A stretch of DNA of 64,000 bases from HGM11368 sp051883455 (GCA_051883455.1 JBJETT010000009.1:124001-188000); one strand, 5' to 3'; positions 50,529-59,243 are shown, counted from the first letter of the stretch. A program made the numbers and translations. The notes: a model not told the origin generated them from the sequence alone.

Positions 50529-51559
50529 GCGCCTGCACCCCCTGCTTTATTTTCTTGCGCTATTACGCAAAAGGCAAAACTAAATCTACAGCCTCTAAAG
50601 GCGTCGTTGGAAAAGGTAAAAGTACCGAATTGGCTCTTACGGTCGCCGGTCACGCTTCCGTAGTCGTGATAGAGCCCGATAGTTACCTTAGCCTTTTGCG
50701 GAATACTCTTGCCCGCGTCAAGGTTGACTTGAGAAAACTGCTTGTCGTCGGACGTTTTAACAAGGTCGGTCGTGAGCGTTAGCGGTGTGGCAAAACGCAC
50801 TTTGGTAGTTGCCGAGTCGGCTACAAAACTATATCCGTTGACAGTGTCGTATTTGCTCGTATACATAGCGTATTGGAGATGAAAATATTTGTCGGCATAC
50901 TCTCGCTTGATGACTATCTCCGAGACCACCTTGCTCTTGTCGGCAATGGTGGTATTGTTCTTATATGCAGGGTCGTGTTCGGCAAGAATAATCATACCCG
51001 CCACCTCAACGTTGGACTCATGTTGGGCGGTGTAGGTGGTAATTTGGGTGCCGTCGGCAACCTCTTTCATACCGCTTTCGGTCTTGGCATAATACTTGTC
51101 GCCGTCCGTGCTGACGTAACTGCTTATCGTCTTGGTGCCAAGGTACTTGTTGACGTTGGTGCCTTCGTTGACGAAATCTTTGTCAAAGACGAGCTTGACT
51201 GCATTCTCTATGCTCAACAAGTTTTGCTCGTTGAGCTTGACGGCTATGTATTCGAACCCAAAATACACGTCAACGTCCTTTTCTCCTACAGCCCTAAAGG
51301 ATAGGTCAAATTGTATGATATACGGTTTGTTGGCAGTATCGCTCTCCGAGCCGTCGGCGTTGTAGCCCGTCTGCCCTTGATAGTCAGTCAATTCTCCCAG
51401 CGAAGATTGGTCCAAGTTGACGCGCATAGGTCGCTCTACCGACAAAAGTCCCGACAACTCGGTGGTCGTGTAGCTACTAAACCACGCAAACGTGCCTGCC
51501 AATACGCATATCAGCAGGACGAGCGTTATTATTGGTATCATAGCCTTGACGTCTTTCAT
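50525..51559 (-). CDS. SipW-type secreted subunit, 344 residues
   Basis: The protein starts with a hydrophobic segment (residues 7-22) that ends in AGTFAWFSSYTTTELSG, a close match to the cleavage-region motif of TasA/camelysin-type SipW substrates. The mature part is about 320 residues, beta-rich, with alternating hydrophobic/polar strands (VDVYFGFEYIAVKLN, SEIVIKREYADKYFHLQYAMY), and a Gly/Ala-rich end. No enzyme motif was found. It lies between sipW-like and LRR genes. AAGGAG stands before the ATG, and repeat copy B begins immediately upstream of that site. Probable fibre subunit. Confidence 0.75.
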   Translation of the reverse strand: MKDVKAMIPIITLVLLICVLAGTFAWFSSYTTTELSGLLSVERPMRVNLDQSSLGELTDYQGQTGYNADGSESDTANKPYIIQFDLSFRAVGEKDVDVYFGFEYIAVKLNEQNLLSIENAVKLVFDKDFVNEGTNVNKYLGTKTISSYVSTDGDKYYAKTESGMKEVADGTQITTYTAQHESNVEVAGMIILAEHDPAYKNNTTIADKSKVVSEIVIKREYADKYFHLQYAMYTSKYDTVNGYSFVADSATTKVRFATPLTLTTDLVKTSDDKQFSQVNLDAGKSIPQKAKVTIGLYHDYGSVTGDRKSQFGTFTFSNDAFRGCRFSFAFCVIAQENKAGGAGA

Positions 51560-51571
51560 ATTCTCCTTATA

Positions 51572-51698
51572 CTCTCACGACATATCTACTTCGTTATGCT
51601 TTGTCGAACTTGCGGTTGTGCTCGGTCACATACACTATAGTATGCTCCCTCACGCCGTCCTCGCTCTCCTTGTCTTGCTTGTACCTATGGCGCGAGAG
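51572..51698 (-). repeat. 126-nt structured element, copy B
   Basis: Ends CTCTCACGACATA / TATGGCGCGAGAG (11 of 13 positions pair). Interior hairpin CATAC-TATAGT-GTATG. It abuts the ribosome binding site of the 344-residue subunit gene. Confidence 0.78.
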
Positions 51699-51740
51699 GT
51701 GTGTTTGGTTAGGCAGATTTGTATTGCTTTCCGATTGTAG

Positions 51741-51861
51741 CCTCCTTTGTGTAAAGGGAGGTGGCTCGGCTTGCCCGAGACGGAGGGATTGCATTATCCT
51801 TTTTGGTCAATCCCCCAGTCCGCCTTGCGGACAGCCCCCTTTGCACAAAGGGGCCTTTTTA
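51741..51861. repeat. Inverted pair of CAATCCC/CCCCTTTG repeats
   Basis: An inverted copy (51741-51793, with CCTCCTTTG, inner stem CTCGG/CCGAG and GGAGGGATTGC) faces a direct copy (51809-51861, inner stem GTCCGC/GCGGAC, outer hairpin CCCCTTTG-CAC-AAAGGGG then CCTTTTT). A GTCATTC-type palindrome follows at 51869-51905. Confidence 0.75.
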
Positions 51862-51932
51862 TGTTGATTAGATTCCCACGCTCGCTTTGCTCGCTCTGAA
51901 TGACCCACTACTTGGTTGGTGCTCCAACGCCC

Positions 51933-52116
51933 TTTGACGGTGGAGATGCGAGTTAGACGCGAAGAGCGGTGTCTTTATCGAAACGAGCGTACTATTGCGT
52001 ACGTGAGTGAGAAAAGTTGCCGCTCGACAAAGTATAACGATGTATATCCGCCGTCAAAACGTACGTGACTGAGCACAAACGCAAACTTGACACAGTATTG
52101 CGACGTATATACACAG
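51933..52116 (+). repeat. 126-nt structured element, copy C, plus a half copy
   Basis: The full copy (51933-52058) has different ends, TTTGACGGTGGA / TCCGCCGTCAAA, and an interior hairpin CGTAC-TATTG-CGTACG; the core AGATGCGAGTTAGAC and CTCGACAAAGTATAACGATG match the other copies. A 3' half copy follows at 52059-52116 (GTACGTGAC, then TTGACACAGTATTGCGACG). Confidence 0.8.
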
Positions 52117-52121
52117 CCACA

Positions 52122-52901
52122 CTACTCTTTTTTATTCATAGCACTTCTAAACTGCTCCACCATCTCCTCAATATACGCCGCCTTTTGCTCCTCGGTCATT
52201 GGCGAGCCGTCGGGGTTGGTGAGGTCGTCTCTTGCCGTCAAGCCGTCGCGTATCTCTTGCACGGCTTTCTCCAACTCTTCGTTGCGCTGCCTGTCAAAAC
52301 TTTCGTCGGCAATTTTCTTTTGTTCTGCTGATTTCATTTTGATGACTTTGTGTACCTCGAATATCAACACGCCGACTAGTGGCAATATTATCAAGGTGGC
52401 AAAGCCGTACCATTTGCTAAGGAATCTCATCAGTCCCGCCAAAAAGTCAGAAGTGCCTACGTAGGTGGCTCGCACGTTGGCTACAGGTACGGGCACCTTG
52501 TCGGCAATAGAGTTGGCGTCGCCCTTGGTCTCTATCACCCACGTGCCGTCCTCGTCTTGGTACGGCGCAACGATGATACGATGGGTTATGTTATGCCCGA
52601 CTATCGCCTTAGGCTCGAAGCCTTCGGGGGCTTCAAACGTGATAATGTCGCCCACTTGCAACTGTCCCCCGTCGTACTTTTTGCATATCACCACGTCGTC
52701 CTTGTCTATCGTGCCCGTCATCGAGTCGGTGAGCACGTAGTATATTTGGTAGCCGAAGAGGCTAGGTTGCTCGCCTCTCAGCAAGGTTATCCCCACCGAC
52801 AAGAGGCACACCACCACGAAGGCGAATATCACATACCATACTATATTAAAGATTTTTTTTGCCAAAGATTTGTTTTCTTTGGCATTGGTTGGCTTGCTCA
52901 T
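52122..52901 (-). CDS. SipW-type signal peptidase I (ER/archaeal type), first
   Basis: A 259-residue membrane protease. Residues 17-42 form the first membrane span. The catalytic serine is S60 in YVLTDSMTGTI; the usual bacterial lysine is replaced by histidine H107 in NITHRII, and D128 in TKGDANSIAD completes the Ser-His-Asp arrangement of the SipW/Sec11 class. VGDIITFEAP is the conserved strand between them. A second span (about residues 160-186) leads to a charged cytoplasmic tail. It should cleave the SipW-type signal peptides of the neighbouring subunits. The ATG overlaps the stop of the acidic protein gene upstream (ATGA), so the two are translated together. Confidence 0.9.
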   Translation of the reverse strand: MSKPTNAKENKSLAKKIFNIVWYVIFAFVVVCLLSVGITLLRGEQPSLFGYQIYYVLTDSMTGTIDKDDVVICKKYDGGQLQVGDIITFEAPEGFEPKAIVGHNITHRIIVAPYQDEDGTWVIETKGDANSIADKVPVPVANVRATYVGTSDFLAGLMRFLSKWYGFATLIILPLVGVLIFEVHKVIKMKSAEQKKIADESFDRQRNEELEKAVQEIRDGLTARDDLTNPDGSPMTEEQKAAYIEEMVEQFRSAMNKKE

Positions 52902-55072
52902 TTCAAGTCGGAGAGTTTAGCTCTCGGTTTCTTATTTTTCATTGCTTTGCCGGTAATCGGCTTGCCGTCGTCATCGTCGTCGTTTTGGTTAGGCGCGGTG
53001 GCTTTGGTATATTTAGGCGCGGCTTTTCCGCTGAGCTTGACAGGCTTGGAGGCTTGTATCTCTTGCGCTTCCACTTCTCCGTCCGTAGGCTTGTCGTCCA
53101 CGACGATAGCGGTAAAGCCCTCTATCTCAGGCATTGCTTTCGGCGTGCCGTCCTTGTCGTCTTTTTTGTTTTTGGTCGACCTGTTTTGAGTTTTTGGCTG
53201 TTTCTTTGGTTTGACGAAGGCGTCCGCCGTCAATTTTCCTTTGCCCGCAGACTCTTCTTTGGCTTGCTCTATCTGCTCCTCGGTCATTGGCGAGAAGTCC
53301 TCTACGCCGTGCTTGGCAAGGATAGCTTTGCCTAGCTCTACCAATTTGTCTTGGTCGTCGCTGTCGAGCAAGTCTTCGAGCTCGTCGACTTTGGCTTCCA
53401 TATCTCTGTCTTTTTGGTCTTGCTCGTCTATCTCGTCCACGAGTGCGCCGACTACGTCGTCCTCGATAACCTCGTCTTCGATATCGTCATCCTCGTCTAC
53501 CAAGCCCTTTTGCTCGGCAAGTTGACGTTCGAGTTCGGCGAGTTTCTTACGCTCCTTTTCAAGCGCACGCTCGTTGGCAAGACGTTCTCTTTCGGCAATC
53601 ATTATGCGCTTGTCGATAGCACGTCTGACCACTTCCATTTCCTTTTCGATTTTTTGCACGAGTTTGGCTCTGTCCAGCTCGTTGTTCTCCACTGCTTGCC
53701 AAGCCTCTGCCGATTCTTCTTCGCTATTGAGCAAACGGTAGCGGAGCAAGACTCTGTCGATAGCCTTGTTGATACGTTGCAACTCGGCTCTGGACATAGT
53801 GGCTTCTTCGGAAGTACGTTGGAAGACGTTTTTGGTCTCGGTGAGCAGTTCTTGATATTGGTCTGCTTCTTCGTCCTCTTCTTCCTCTTCTTCTTGCTCT
53901 TTGTCTTTTTCTTCCTCTTCGTCAGGCGTATGCTCGGCTTCTTCGTCTTGAGGAGTCTGCTCGTCGATAGCGCCCGACTCGTCGATAGCCTCTTCTTGAA
54001 TCTCTTTTTCGATTTCTTTTTCGACTTGTTTTTGTTCTTCTTGAGGCTCTTCTTGAGGCTTTTCTTCGTCCTTGATTGACTCTTGTGGTTTTTCTTCTTC
54101 CTTCTCTACGATATCCTTTTCTTCGAGGTTGGACTCGCTATAGAAGGCGCTGTCCTCGACTTCGCCTTGGACTAGACCTTCCATAAGCATAGAGTTGAGG
54201 CATATCATATCCGTGACGCCTTGTTGCAAGGTGTCGTCCATATCCATCTTTTTGACTTCGTTCTCAACCGCAAAGCCCGTCTTGGTATAACTTTCGATAA
54301 ACTGCCAAAGCACCAACGCTTTCTTAAAGTCAGGGTTTTTGAGGATGACGTTGGTACGGGTGATAGGCGGTCTTACCGGTGCGGAATTGACCATTTGCTT
54401 AGCGAAAGCACTACCCAAGAAGTCGTTGATAATGCGTTGCATTTTGGCTATACGTTCAACGACGGACAGGTCTTCGTTTTGCATCTTTTGCACTTCGTCA
54501 AATGGCAAAGAGGCAATAAGGTCAAGTTTGTAGAATACACGAGTTTTGCCCGTAAATACCGACGTGTCAACGTTGAGTTCCAATACGTGGTCGTTGACGT
54601 ACGCCGCTTTGATAGCCTCGAGTCTTCGGGTTACGAATTGACTGAGGTTTTTGAGCAAAGTATAAATAAATCTATTTTCGTAAATCTCAAAGGACTCTTC
54701 TTTGGTCGTATTGAGAATTTTGTTAGGCGTAACCATTCCGTCCTTATCCACGCTGGAGATAAGGTTGGTATGCTGAGCGAGGTGCTTGACGGATTCGGTA
54801 GAGATAGCGCGGGCAAGCGAAATGTCTACGATATCTTCTTCGATGACGATGTGCTTACGAGGGTTGCGGACGATATTGTCGAGGTGTGGCAAAGTAGCCT
54901 CAATAATCTCCACCCAATCGAGGTCAAAAGACTTGTTGCGGTGCTTGGTATTGAGCTTGATAGTAGGCTTGGCAGCCTTCAACTTCTTTTTGAACGACGC
55001 ATAAAACTCATCGGAAGCCAACATTTTGTTGACTTTGTCGACGTATGAATCGTATCGCTCTCTATCAGTCAT
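52898..55072 (-). CDS. McrC/DUF2357-like protein without nuclease, acidic coiled-coil tail
   Basis: A 724-residue cytoplasmic protein. Residues 1 to about 310 resemble the DUF2357/McrC-type N-terminal region: DWVEIIEATLPHLDNIVRNPRKH, then ESFEIYENRFIYTLLKNL near residue 128, the ENR-F/V pattern typical of that group. The PD-(D/E)xK nuclease that follows in McrC and many DUF2357 proteins is not visible. Instead come an extremely Glu-rich stretch (about residues 325-440), a long predicted coiled coil (about 460-545, with LEKERKKLAELERQLAEQ) and a Lys/Asp-rich disordered end. Partner of the McrB-like ATPase at 56632, separated from it by one membrane-protein gene. AAAGGAGG precedes the ATG. Likely a scaffold or regulator in the fibre locus; function inferred. 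Confidence 0.75.
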   Translation of the reverse strand: MTDRERYDSYVDKVNKMLASDEFYASFKKKLKAAKPTIKLNTKHRNKSFDLDWVEIIEATLPHLDNIVRNPRKHIVIEEDIVDISLARAISTESVKHLAQHTNLISSVDKDGMVTPNKILNTTKEESFEIYENRFIYTLLKNLSQFVTRRLEAIKAAYVNDHVLELNVDTSVFTGKTRVFYKLDLIASLPFDEVQKMQNEDLSVVERIAKMQRIINDFLGSAFAKQMVNSAPVRPPITRTNVILKNPDFKKALVLWQFIESYTKTGFAVENEVKKMDMDDTLQQGVTDMICLNSMLMEGLVQGEVEDSAFYSESNLEEKDIVEKEEEKPQESIKDEEKPQEEPQEEQKQVEKEIEKEIQEEAIDESGAIDEQTPQDEEAEHTPDEEEEKDKEQEEEEEEDEEADQYQELLTETKNVFQRTSEEATMSRAELQRINKAIDRVLLRYRLLNSEEESAEAWQAVENNELDRAKLVQKIEKEMEVVRRAIDKRIMIAERERLANERALEKERKKLAELERQLAEQKGLVDEDDDIEDEVIEDDVVGALVDEIDEQDQKDRDMEAKVDELEDLLDSDDQDKLVELGKAILAKHGVEDFSPMTEEQIEQAKEESAGKGKLTADAFVKPKKQPKTQNRSTKNKKDDKDGTPKAMPEIEGFTAIVVDDKPTDGEVEAQEIQASKPVKLSGKAAPKYTKATAPNQNDDDDDGKPITGKAMKNKKPRAKLSDLK

Positions 55073-55088
55073 TTTGCCTCCTTTTTTT

Positions 55089-55310
55089 GTCGTTCGCCGT
55101 CACTCCGACTGCTGATCTTCCTTGTTGCTTGTTGCTTGAGATTGCCACGTCGTTTCACTCCTTTGCTTTCGCAAAATGTGCACAACGCAATGACATTACC
55201 TTTTGTCATTCCTTTTTATGTCATTCCGAGCGAGGCACTTGAGCCGAAGCGTGGGAATCTCGTTCCTTTTGTTTTAGATTGCCAAGGTACACAACGCAAT
55301 GACATTGTTA
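55089..55310. repeat. Cluster of short palindromic repeats upstream of the McrC-like gene
   Basis: Begins with 23 bases of the CGTCACTCCGACT element (55089-55111), followed by units of the widespread GTCATTCC.../...GCAATGAC type: 55136-55196 (GAGATTGCCACG ... CGCAATGACA), 55214-55262 (GTCATTCCGAGC ... GTGGGAATCTC) and 55274-55305. Each can fold into a short hairpin. Confidence 0.65.
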
Positions 55311-55322
55311 TTTGAGTTGCAA

Positions 55323-56213
55323 CTATGCCAATGGGTCAGGCTCGCCGTACTCTTCGACGGTAAACTCGATTTCCACGGTGCAATATCCGCCGATAATCTC
55401 GTCTTTGCATTGAGCGTCGCTGCCCTCAAGCCACATAAACACCATATACTTAGCCACTTCGTTAGGTCCGAGTGTTTGTCCTTGTATCAAATCGATATGA
55501 TAGTCCCAACTGCCCTCTACGTAGCCCAAGAAAGGCTTGGTTTCGTTGGTCGTAAGCTGAATAGCTCCCTCAAAGCCGTCTTTGCCGGCATTGAGCATAG
55601 CCAACGAGATAGGCTTCTGCAACTCGAAGTCATCGCTGTCGTAAGCAATATACTCAGGCGTATTAGGCGCTTTGACCTCTGCGTATATCTGGGTTTCCGG
55701 CTCTTGTCCGTCTCTATAAGTTACTACCATCAACCTAACTGCTTTGTCCACGTCTTTGGCACTCTTAGGCATAGTAATCGCAGTCTTGTAAGTAAGGCTC
55801 TTGTAGTCGGCTACGTTTTTGAGGTAGACCGTATACGCGATATATCCGCTATTGCCGTGAGGACCTTCTTTGGTTATGGTTTCGCTATCGATTTTTATAT
55901 CGCTATACGTCATTGCTTGCATAACTTCAGGTCCCTTCATATCAAGCATTGACGACGGCTTAGAAAAGTCTGCCGTCTCCGACAAAGCAAGACCGGTAGA
56001 CTCCTTGTTGATGCTGATTTTCATAGAGTTGTAATCTACCAAACTCAACACGCCCCATATAGAACCCGTAATAAGCAGAGCAATAAGCAAAAGCAACGCA
56101 ATCCATTTGGACACGGTGCGTCGTTTCATTTTTTGTTCAACTGTCTTGTTCCTGATTATATCCAGCTTTTGAGCTTCGGACAAATCATTGGTTACAGGTC
56201 TCTTTTTTGCCAT
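55323..56213 (-). CDS. Unknown exported single-pass protein of the fibre locus
   Basis: A 296-residue protein with a basic cytoplasmic N-terminus (about 35 residues, including KMKRRTVSK), one membrane span (about residues 37-58) and an outer domain of about 235 residues with beta-strand character (SGYIAYTVYLKNVADYKSLTYKT, YCTVEIEFTVEEYGE). The strand pattern at the end (KYMVFMWLEG, then EIEFTVEEYG) parallels the end of the TasA-like protein at 59244 (VTVYVWLDG, then VSIQVSFTK), so it may be a membrane-retained relative that anchors the fibre. It lies between the two halves of the McrBC-like pair. Not recognised as a named family. Confidence 0.68.
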   Translation of the reverse strand: MAKKRPVTNDLSEAQKLDIIRNKTVEQKMKRRTVSKWIALLLLIALLITGSIWGVLSLVDYNSMKISINKESTGLALSETADFSKPSSMLDMKGPEVMQAMTYSDIKIDSETITKEGPHGNSGYIAYTVYLKNVADYKSLTYKTAITMPKSAKDVDKAVRLMVVTYRDGQEPETQIYAEVKAPNTPEYIAYDSDDFELQKPISLAMLNAGKDGFEGAIQLTTNETKPFLGYVEGSWDYHIDLIQGQTLGPNEVAKYMVFMWLEGSDAQCKDEIIGGYCTVEIEFTVEEYGEPDPLA

Positions 56214-56229
56214 TGGTTATCCTTTTTTG

Positions 56230-56330
56230 GTCGTTCGCCGTCACTCCGACTCGATTGCACTTGTTGTGCAATCATCGTTTATCGTTTGGCTCGCTCCCTT
56301 ATCTACGACCAGTCGTAAACCTGCGGCGCG
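56230..56330. repeat. CGTCACTCCGACT element, copy 1
   Basis: About 100 bases: CGTCACTCCGACTCGATTGCA, an inverted TTGCA/TGCAA pair, then CATCGTTTATCGTTTGGCTCG and TAAACCTGCGGC. A closely related copy lies at 61962-62060. It starts directly before the ribosome binding site of the gene at 56213. Confidence 0.6.
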
Positions 56331-56387
56331 CGACATAACAGTCGCTTGCGCAGATTTAGTCGTACTCTCATAGGTATTTATTGAATA

Positions 56388-56441
56388 CAATCCCCCACCC
56401 GACTCTCGTCGGGAGCCCCCTTTGCACAAAGGGGCCTTTTT
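56388..56441 (+). repeat. CAATCCC/CCCCTTTG palindromic repeat 3
   Basis: Inner stem CCCGAC/GTCGGG, outer hairpin CCCCTTTG-CAC-AAAGGGG followed by CCTTTTT, i.e. terminator-like on the plus strand only. A short GAGATTGCCACG ... GCAATGACAC palindrome follows at 56447-56478. Confidence 0.75.
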
Positions 56442-56503
56442 ATGGTTTGAGATTGCCACGTTTCACTCGCAATGACACACTACTTGGTCGGTGTTCCTAC
56501 ACC

Positions 56504-56630
56504 CTTTGACGGTGGAGATGCGAGTTAGACGCGAAGAGCGGTGACTTTATCGAAACGAGCGTACTTGTCGTACGTGAGTGAGAAAAGTTGCCGCTCGACA
56601 AAGTATAACGAAGTATATCCGCCGTCAAAG
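56504..56630 (+). repeat. 126-nt structured element, copy D
   Basis: Ends CTTTGACGGTGGA / TCCGCCGTCAAAG (13 bp, one G-T pair), interior hairpin CGTAC-TTGTC-GTACG. It begins two bases past the stop codon of the ATPase gene. Nearly identical to copy C, and both are preceded by the same CACTACTTGGT flank. Confidence 0.82.
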
Positions 56631-56631
56631 A

Positions 56632-58149
56632 TTAGAAGAGCTTCTTGAGGCGTTGTAGGTATTCTTTCGACTCCTGCATATTCTCCTCTCCGAAGAGTTC
56701 GGAGAGATATTCGATAAGTCCGTCCACCTCGTCACGAATGTAGCCGAGGTTGAGGGACTCGAACTTACGGAGGATCTTGTTACACAATACGTAGTCGATA
56801 CCGTCGATTTCGGTTCCGCCGCAACCTACGTACACGGGCACGAACTCTTTTAGCTGCTTGACGATACGGTTACCGAAAGCCAAACGGAAGTGTTCGATAA
56901 CATAGTCGTCGAGGATATTGATTTTGTCAATCATTTCTTGACTTACCTTGTGTTCCTCTTGCGCCTTGTGGAAGAGATCCTCGAGGTGGGTGTTACTGAT
57001 ATAGAGCTTCTCGGTGAGAGGCGCGTCGAACGGCACACCCTTAGAGTTGATGTTGATAGGAATAGCACGGTCGTAAACCTTATCTGATATTGCAAAGGTC
57101 GAGTCGTCGTTGTTTGCGGTGCCTATAAACCACATGTTCTCAGGCAAGGTAAATCTACCTTTGACGATATGTTTAGGGTCGTTAGGCCAGCCCGAAGGGA
57201 CGAGGTCGACGATCCAGTTGGCTCTGGACGGCATTTCCAAAATGGAAAGCATTTCTGCGAAGTAGTACTCGACACGCGCGATGTTCATTTCGTCTAGTAC
57301 GGTGAGGTAAATATTGTGGTTCCAAGTAGCCTCGTACATCTTCTTCAAAACTTCCGTTTCGTTAAATCTCTTGGTAAATTCGTTGAAGTAGCCGAACAAC
57401 TCGGTACGGTCACGCCAAGACGGTTGCACGGAAGCGATGGTGGTCGGATTGTCGAGGAATTGTCCTACGGCGTAAGGCAAGGAAGTTTTACCGGTACCGG
57501 ATATACCTTGAAGTATCAGCAATCTGGTAGTAGCAAAACCTGCAAAGAAAAGTCTGATTACACGCTTTTCGTAGAATAGTCGCATATTGGCGCAAGCAAA
57601 GTTGCGGAATCTGTCGCACAAGCCCTCGAGAGTGATTTCGTCGTCGTATTCGGGTGCTTGATAGTTTTCGTATATTTGGTCGATTTCGGTAAGTTTGTAG
57701 AAACGGCTCTCGCCCGTGCCTTCGCCCTCTTCCTTCTTCTCACCGCCTTCGCCCTCTTCGTCGAAGTTGTAGTCGGTCTCTCCTACTGCGTTGAGGCGCA
57801 TACCGAGTATGCGGTCCTTCTCTTGAGTGAGTTTGACGATTTGTCTTTTGAGATTATGTATCTCGTCGATGAGGTCTTGGTTGGTGACTTTCATTCTCAA
57901 CTTGCCCACAATACGGATAATACCCCATACTACCAACCAAATTACGCCTACCAGTACGACGATGACAAGCAAGGCAATGACGATAGCGCCTACCCATTCG
58001 CCTGCCGACCAAGTCGGACTGTACGTCTTGAAGACGTCAAAATAATCGGGGAAGTTGAACATCTGGAATAGTCCGCCGAATATGCCGACGAATATTGCAG
58101 ATAGTCCTTTCCACAAAACTCCTAAAAACGATTTGATAAAATCTAGCAT
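56632..58149 (-). CDS. Membrane-anchored McrB-like AAA+ ATPase
   Basis: A 505-residue protein. A hydrophobic N-terminal region (residues 5-31) and a clear membrane span (53-82) precede a short coiled coil (90-117) and an acidic Gly/Glu linker (128-147). The AAA+ module runs from about residue 170: Walker A GISGTGKT (215-222), an insert with QPSWRDRTELFGYF, Walker B YLTVLDEMN (D286, E287) and sensor text WFIGTANNDDSTFAISDKVYDRAI (341-362). This is the McrB/MoxR-like group (compare the GTxNxxD region of McrB, where the canonical MNTADRS is replaced by ANNDDST). McrB itself is soluble and works with the McrC nuclease; here the ATPase is tethered to the membrane beside signal peptidases and fibre genes. 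Likely a motor for assembly or quality control of secreted subunits; inferred. Confidence 0.82.
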   Translation of the reverse strand: MLDFIKSFLGVLWKGLSAIFVGIFGGLFQMFNFPDYFDVFKTYSPTWSAGEWVGAIVIALLVIVVLVGVIWLVVWGIIRIVGKLRMKVTNQDLIDEIHNLKRQIVKLTQEKDRILGMRLNAVGETDYNFDEEGEGGEKKEEGEGTGESRFYKLTEIDQIYENYQAPEYDDEITLEGLCDRFRNFACANMRLFYEKRVIRLFFAGFATTRLLILQGISGTGKTSLPYAVGQFLDNPTTIASVQPSWRDRTELFGYFNEFTKRFNETEVLKKMYEATWNHNIYLTVLDEMNIARVEYYFAEMLSILEMPSRANWIVDLVPSGWPNDPKHIVKGRFTLPENMWFIGTANNDDSTFAISDKVYDRAIPININSKGVPFDAPLTEKLYISNTHLEDLFHKAQEEHKVSQEMIDKINILDDYVIEHFRLAFGNRIVKQLKEFVPVYVGCGGTEIDGIDYVLCNKILRKFESLNLGYIRDEVDGLIEYLSELFGEENMQESKEYLQRLKKLF

Positions 58150-58222
58150 AATTTTCTTCCTTTTTTGGTTGGCTGTGAGCCTATATTGAGAATTGATTTG
58201 TTGTTAGTTTATTTTGTCATTC

Positions 58223-59110
58223 CTATTTATCGTCGTTATTGTTGGCTTGACTTGCGAGATATTCTTCCACAGCCTTACGTTTTATCTCCTCTTCCTTAGC
58301 CTTACGCTCTTGCTCGGCGAGATATTCGGCTATTGCTTGCTTTTTGAGTTCTTCTTCTCTCTCCTTGTCGTCGAGAGGTATAGACGGCTGAGGCGTGTCC
58401 GCAGGCTTAGCGCCGCCACCCATAATCATAGCCTTGAGTTCGTCCATTTCGGCTCTATGCTTAGCTTCGCTCTCTTCGAGTTCCGCCTTATGCTTTTCGT
58501 CCTTGGCTTTGGTTACGCCCCTGACGATGACGACGATATTGTATATCAACAACAACGCTAGCGGAGTGACGATAAGTCCGAAGAATGCCGCAGGTTGCTT
58601 GATAAAGGTGATAGCACCGCCGACCTTAGGTATCTTGCCCGTGTATATACCCTCGATATTTGTTAGAGTTAATCTTTCTACTTGATCTGGGTTTGTTTCC
58701 TTTGCATAATCACCTTGAGTAGTGATAATCACATTACCTTTTGCATCTTCCTCTATATCAATAATTCTATGCGAAATATAAATCTCTGCATTAAGCTTTT
58801 CTACATACCTTTTGAAGGTAACGATATCCCCTACCTTGAGGTTCTTCTTGTCCTCATCGCTCAACTTTTTGACAAGTATCAGGTCGTCAATGTTGAAGGA
58901 GTCGGGGTTGTCTCCCACCATGGAGTCGGACATTACGGGCATCAGGTTGATGATATCGTTGAGTTTGCCCTCTTTGTTTCCCATACTCGACACCAACAAT
59001 ACAATCGAGAAGACTATACAAACCACTATGATAAGCACTTGGATGGTGATTATCACGGCGTTGAGAGTCTTCTTGGTCTTAGGGTCGAGTTTTGACTGTT
59101 TCGTACTCAT
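58223..59110 (-). CDS. SipW-type signal peptidase I, second
   Basis: A 295-residue membrane protease of the Ser-His-Asp class: first span residues 18-43, catalytic serine S63 in MPVMSDSMVG, H114 in IYISHRIIDIE in place of the bacterial lysine, D134 in TTQGDYAKETNPDQ. A second span (about residues 173-195) is followed by a long cytoplasmic tail of about 95 residues made of charged, coiled-coil-like repeats (KHKAELEESEAKHRAEMDEL; EYLAEQERKAKEEEIKRKA). This tail could dock the neighbouring membrane ATPase or the Glu-rich McrC-like protein. It directly follows the main TasA-like gene and probably processes it. Confidence 0.88.
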   Translation of the reverse strand: MSTKQSKLDPKTKKTLNAVIITIQVLIIVVCIVFSIVLLVSSMGNKEGKLNDIINLMPVMSDSMVGDNPDSFNIDDLILVKKLSDEDKKNLKVGDIVTFKRYVEKLNAEIYISHRIIDIEEDAKGNVIITTQGDYAKETNPDQVERLTLTNIEGIYTGKIPKVGGAITFIKQPAAFFGLIVTPLALLLIYNIVVIVRGVTKAKDEKHKAELEESEAKHRAEMDELKAMIMGGGAKPADTPQPSIPLDDKEREEELKKQAIAEYLAEQERKAKEEEIKRKAVEEYLASQANNNDDK

Positions 59111-59179
59111 ATTTATCCTTATTAGATATTATCAATATTATCCAGACGGTAGCCTCGTGCGGCATACCCTCTGCAAAAC

Positions 59180-59205
59180 GCTACTTCTCCCGCGGGAGAA
59201 GTAGC
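59180..59205 (-). terminator. 26-base perfect palindrome after the TasA-like gene
   Basis: GCTACTTCTCCC and GGGAGAAGTAGC pair completely around GC. The minus-strand continuation (GTTTTGC) is a weak uridine tract, so it may act as a partial terminator or a 3'-stabilising hairpin that raises the amount of the upstream subunit mRNA relative to the downstream genes. Confidence 0.6.
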
Positions 59206-59243
59206 CGTTAAGACGGTATAACTAGTTATTTAGATTAGATAGA

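Noticed and set aside
52898..58149. McrBC restriction (defence) system
   Set aside because: The McrC-like protein lacks a visible nuclease domain, the ATPase is membrane-anchored, no DNA-binding N-terminal domain is present, and the neighbours are secretion and fibre genes.
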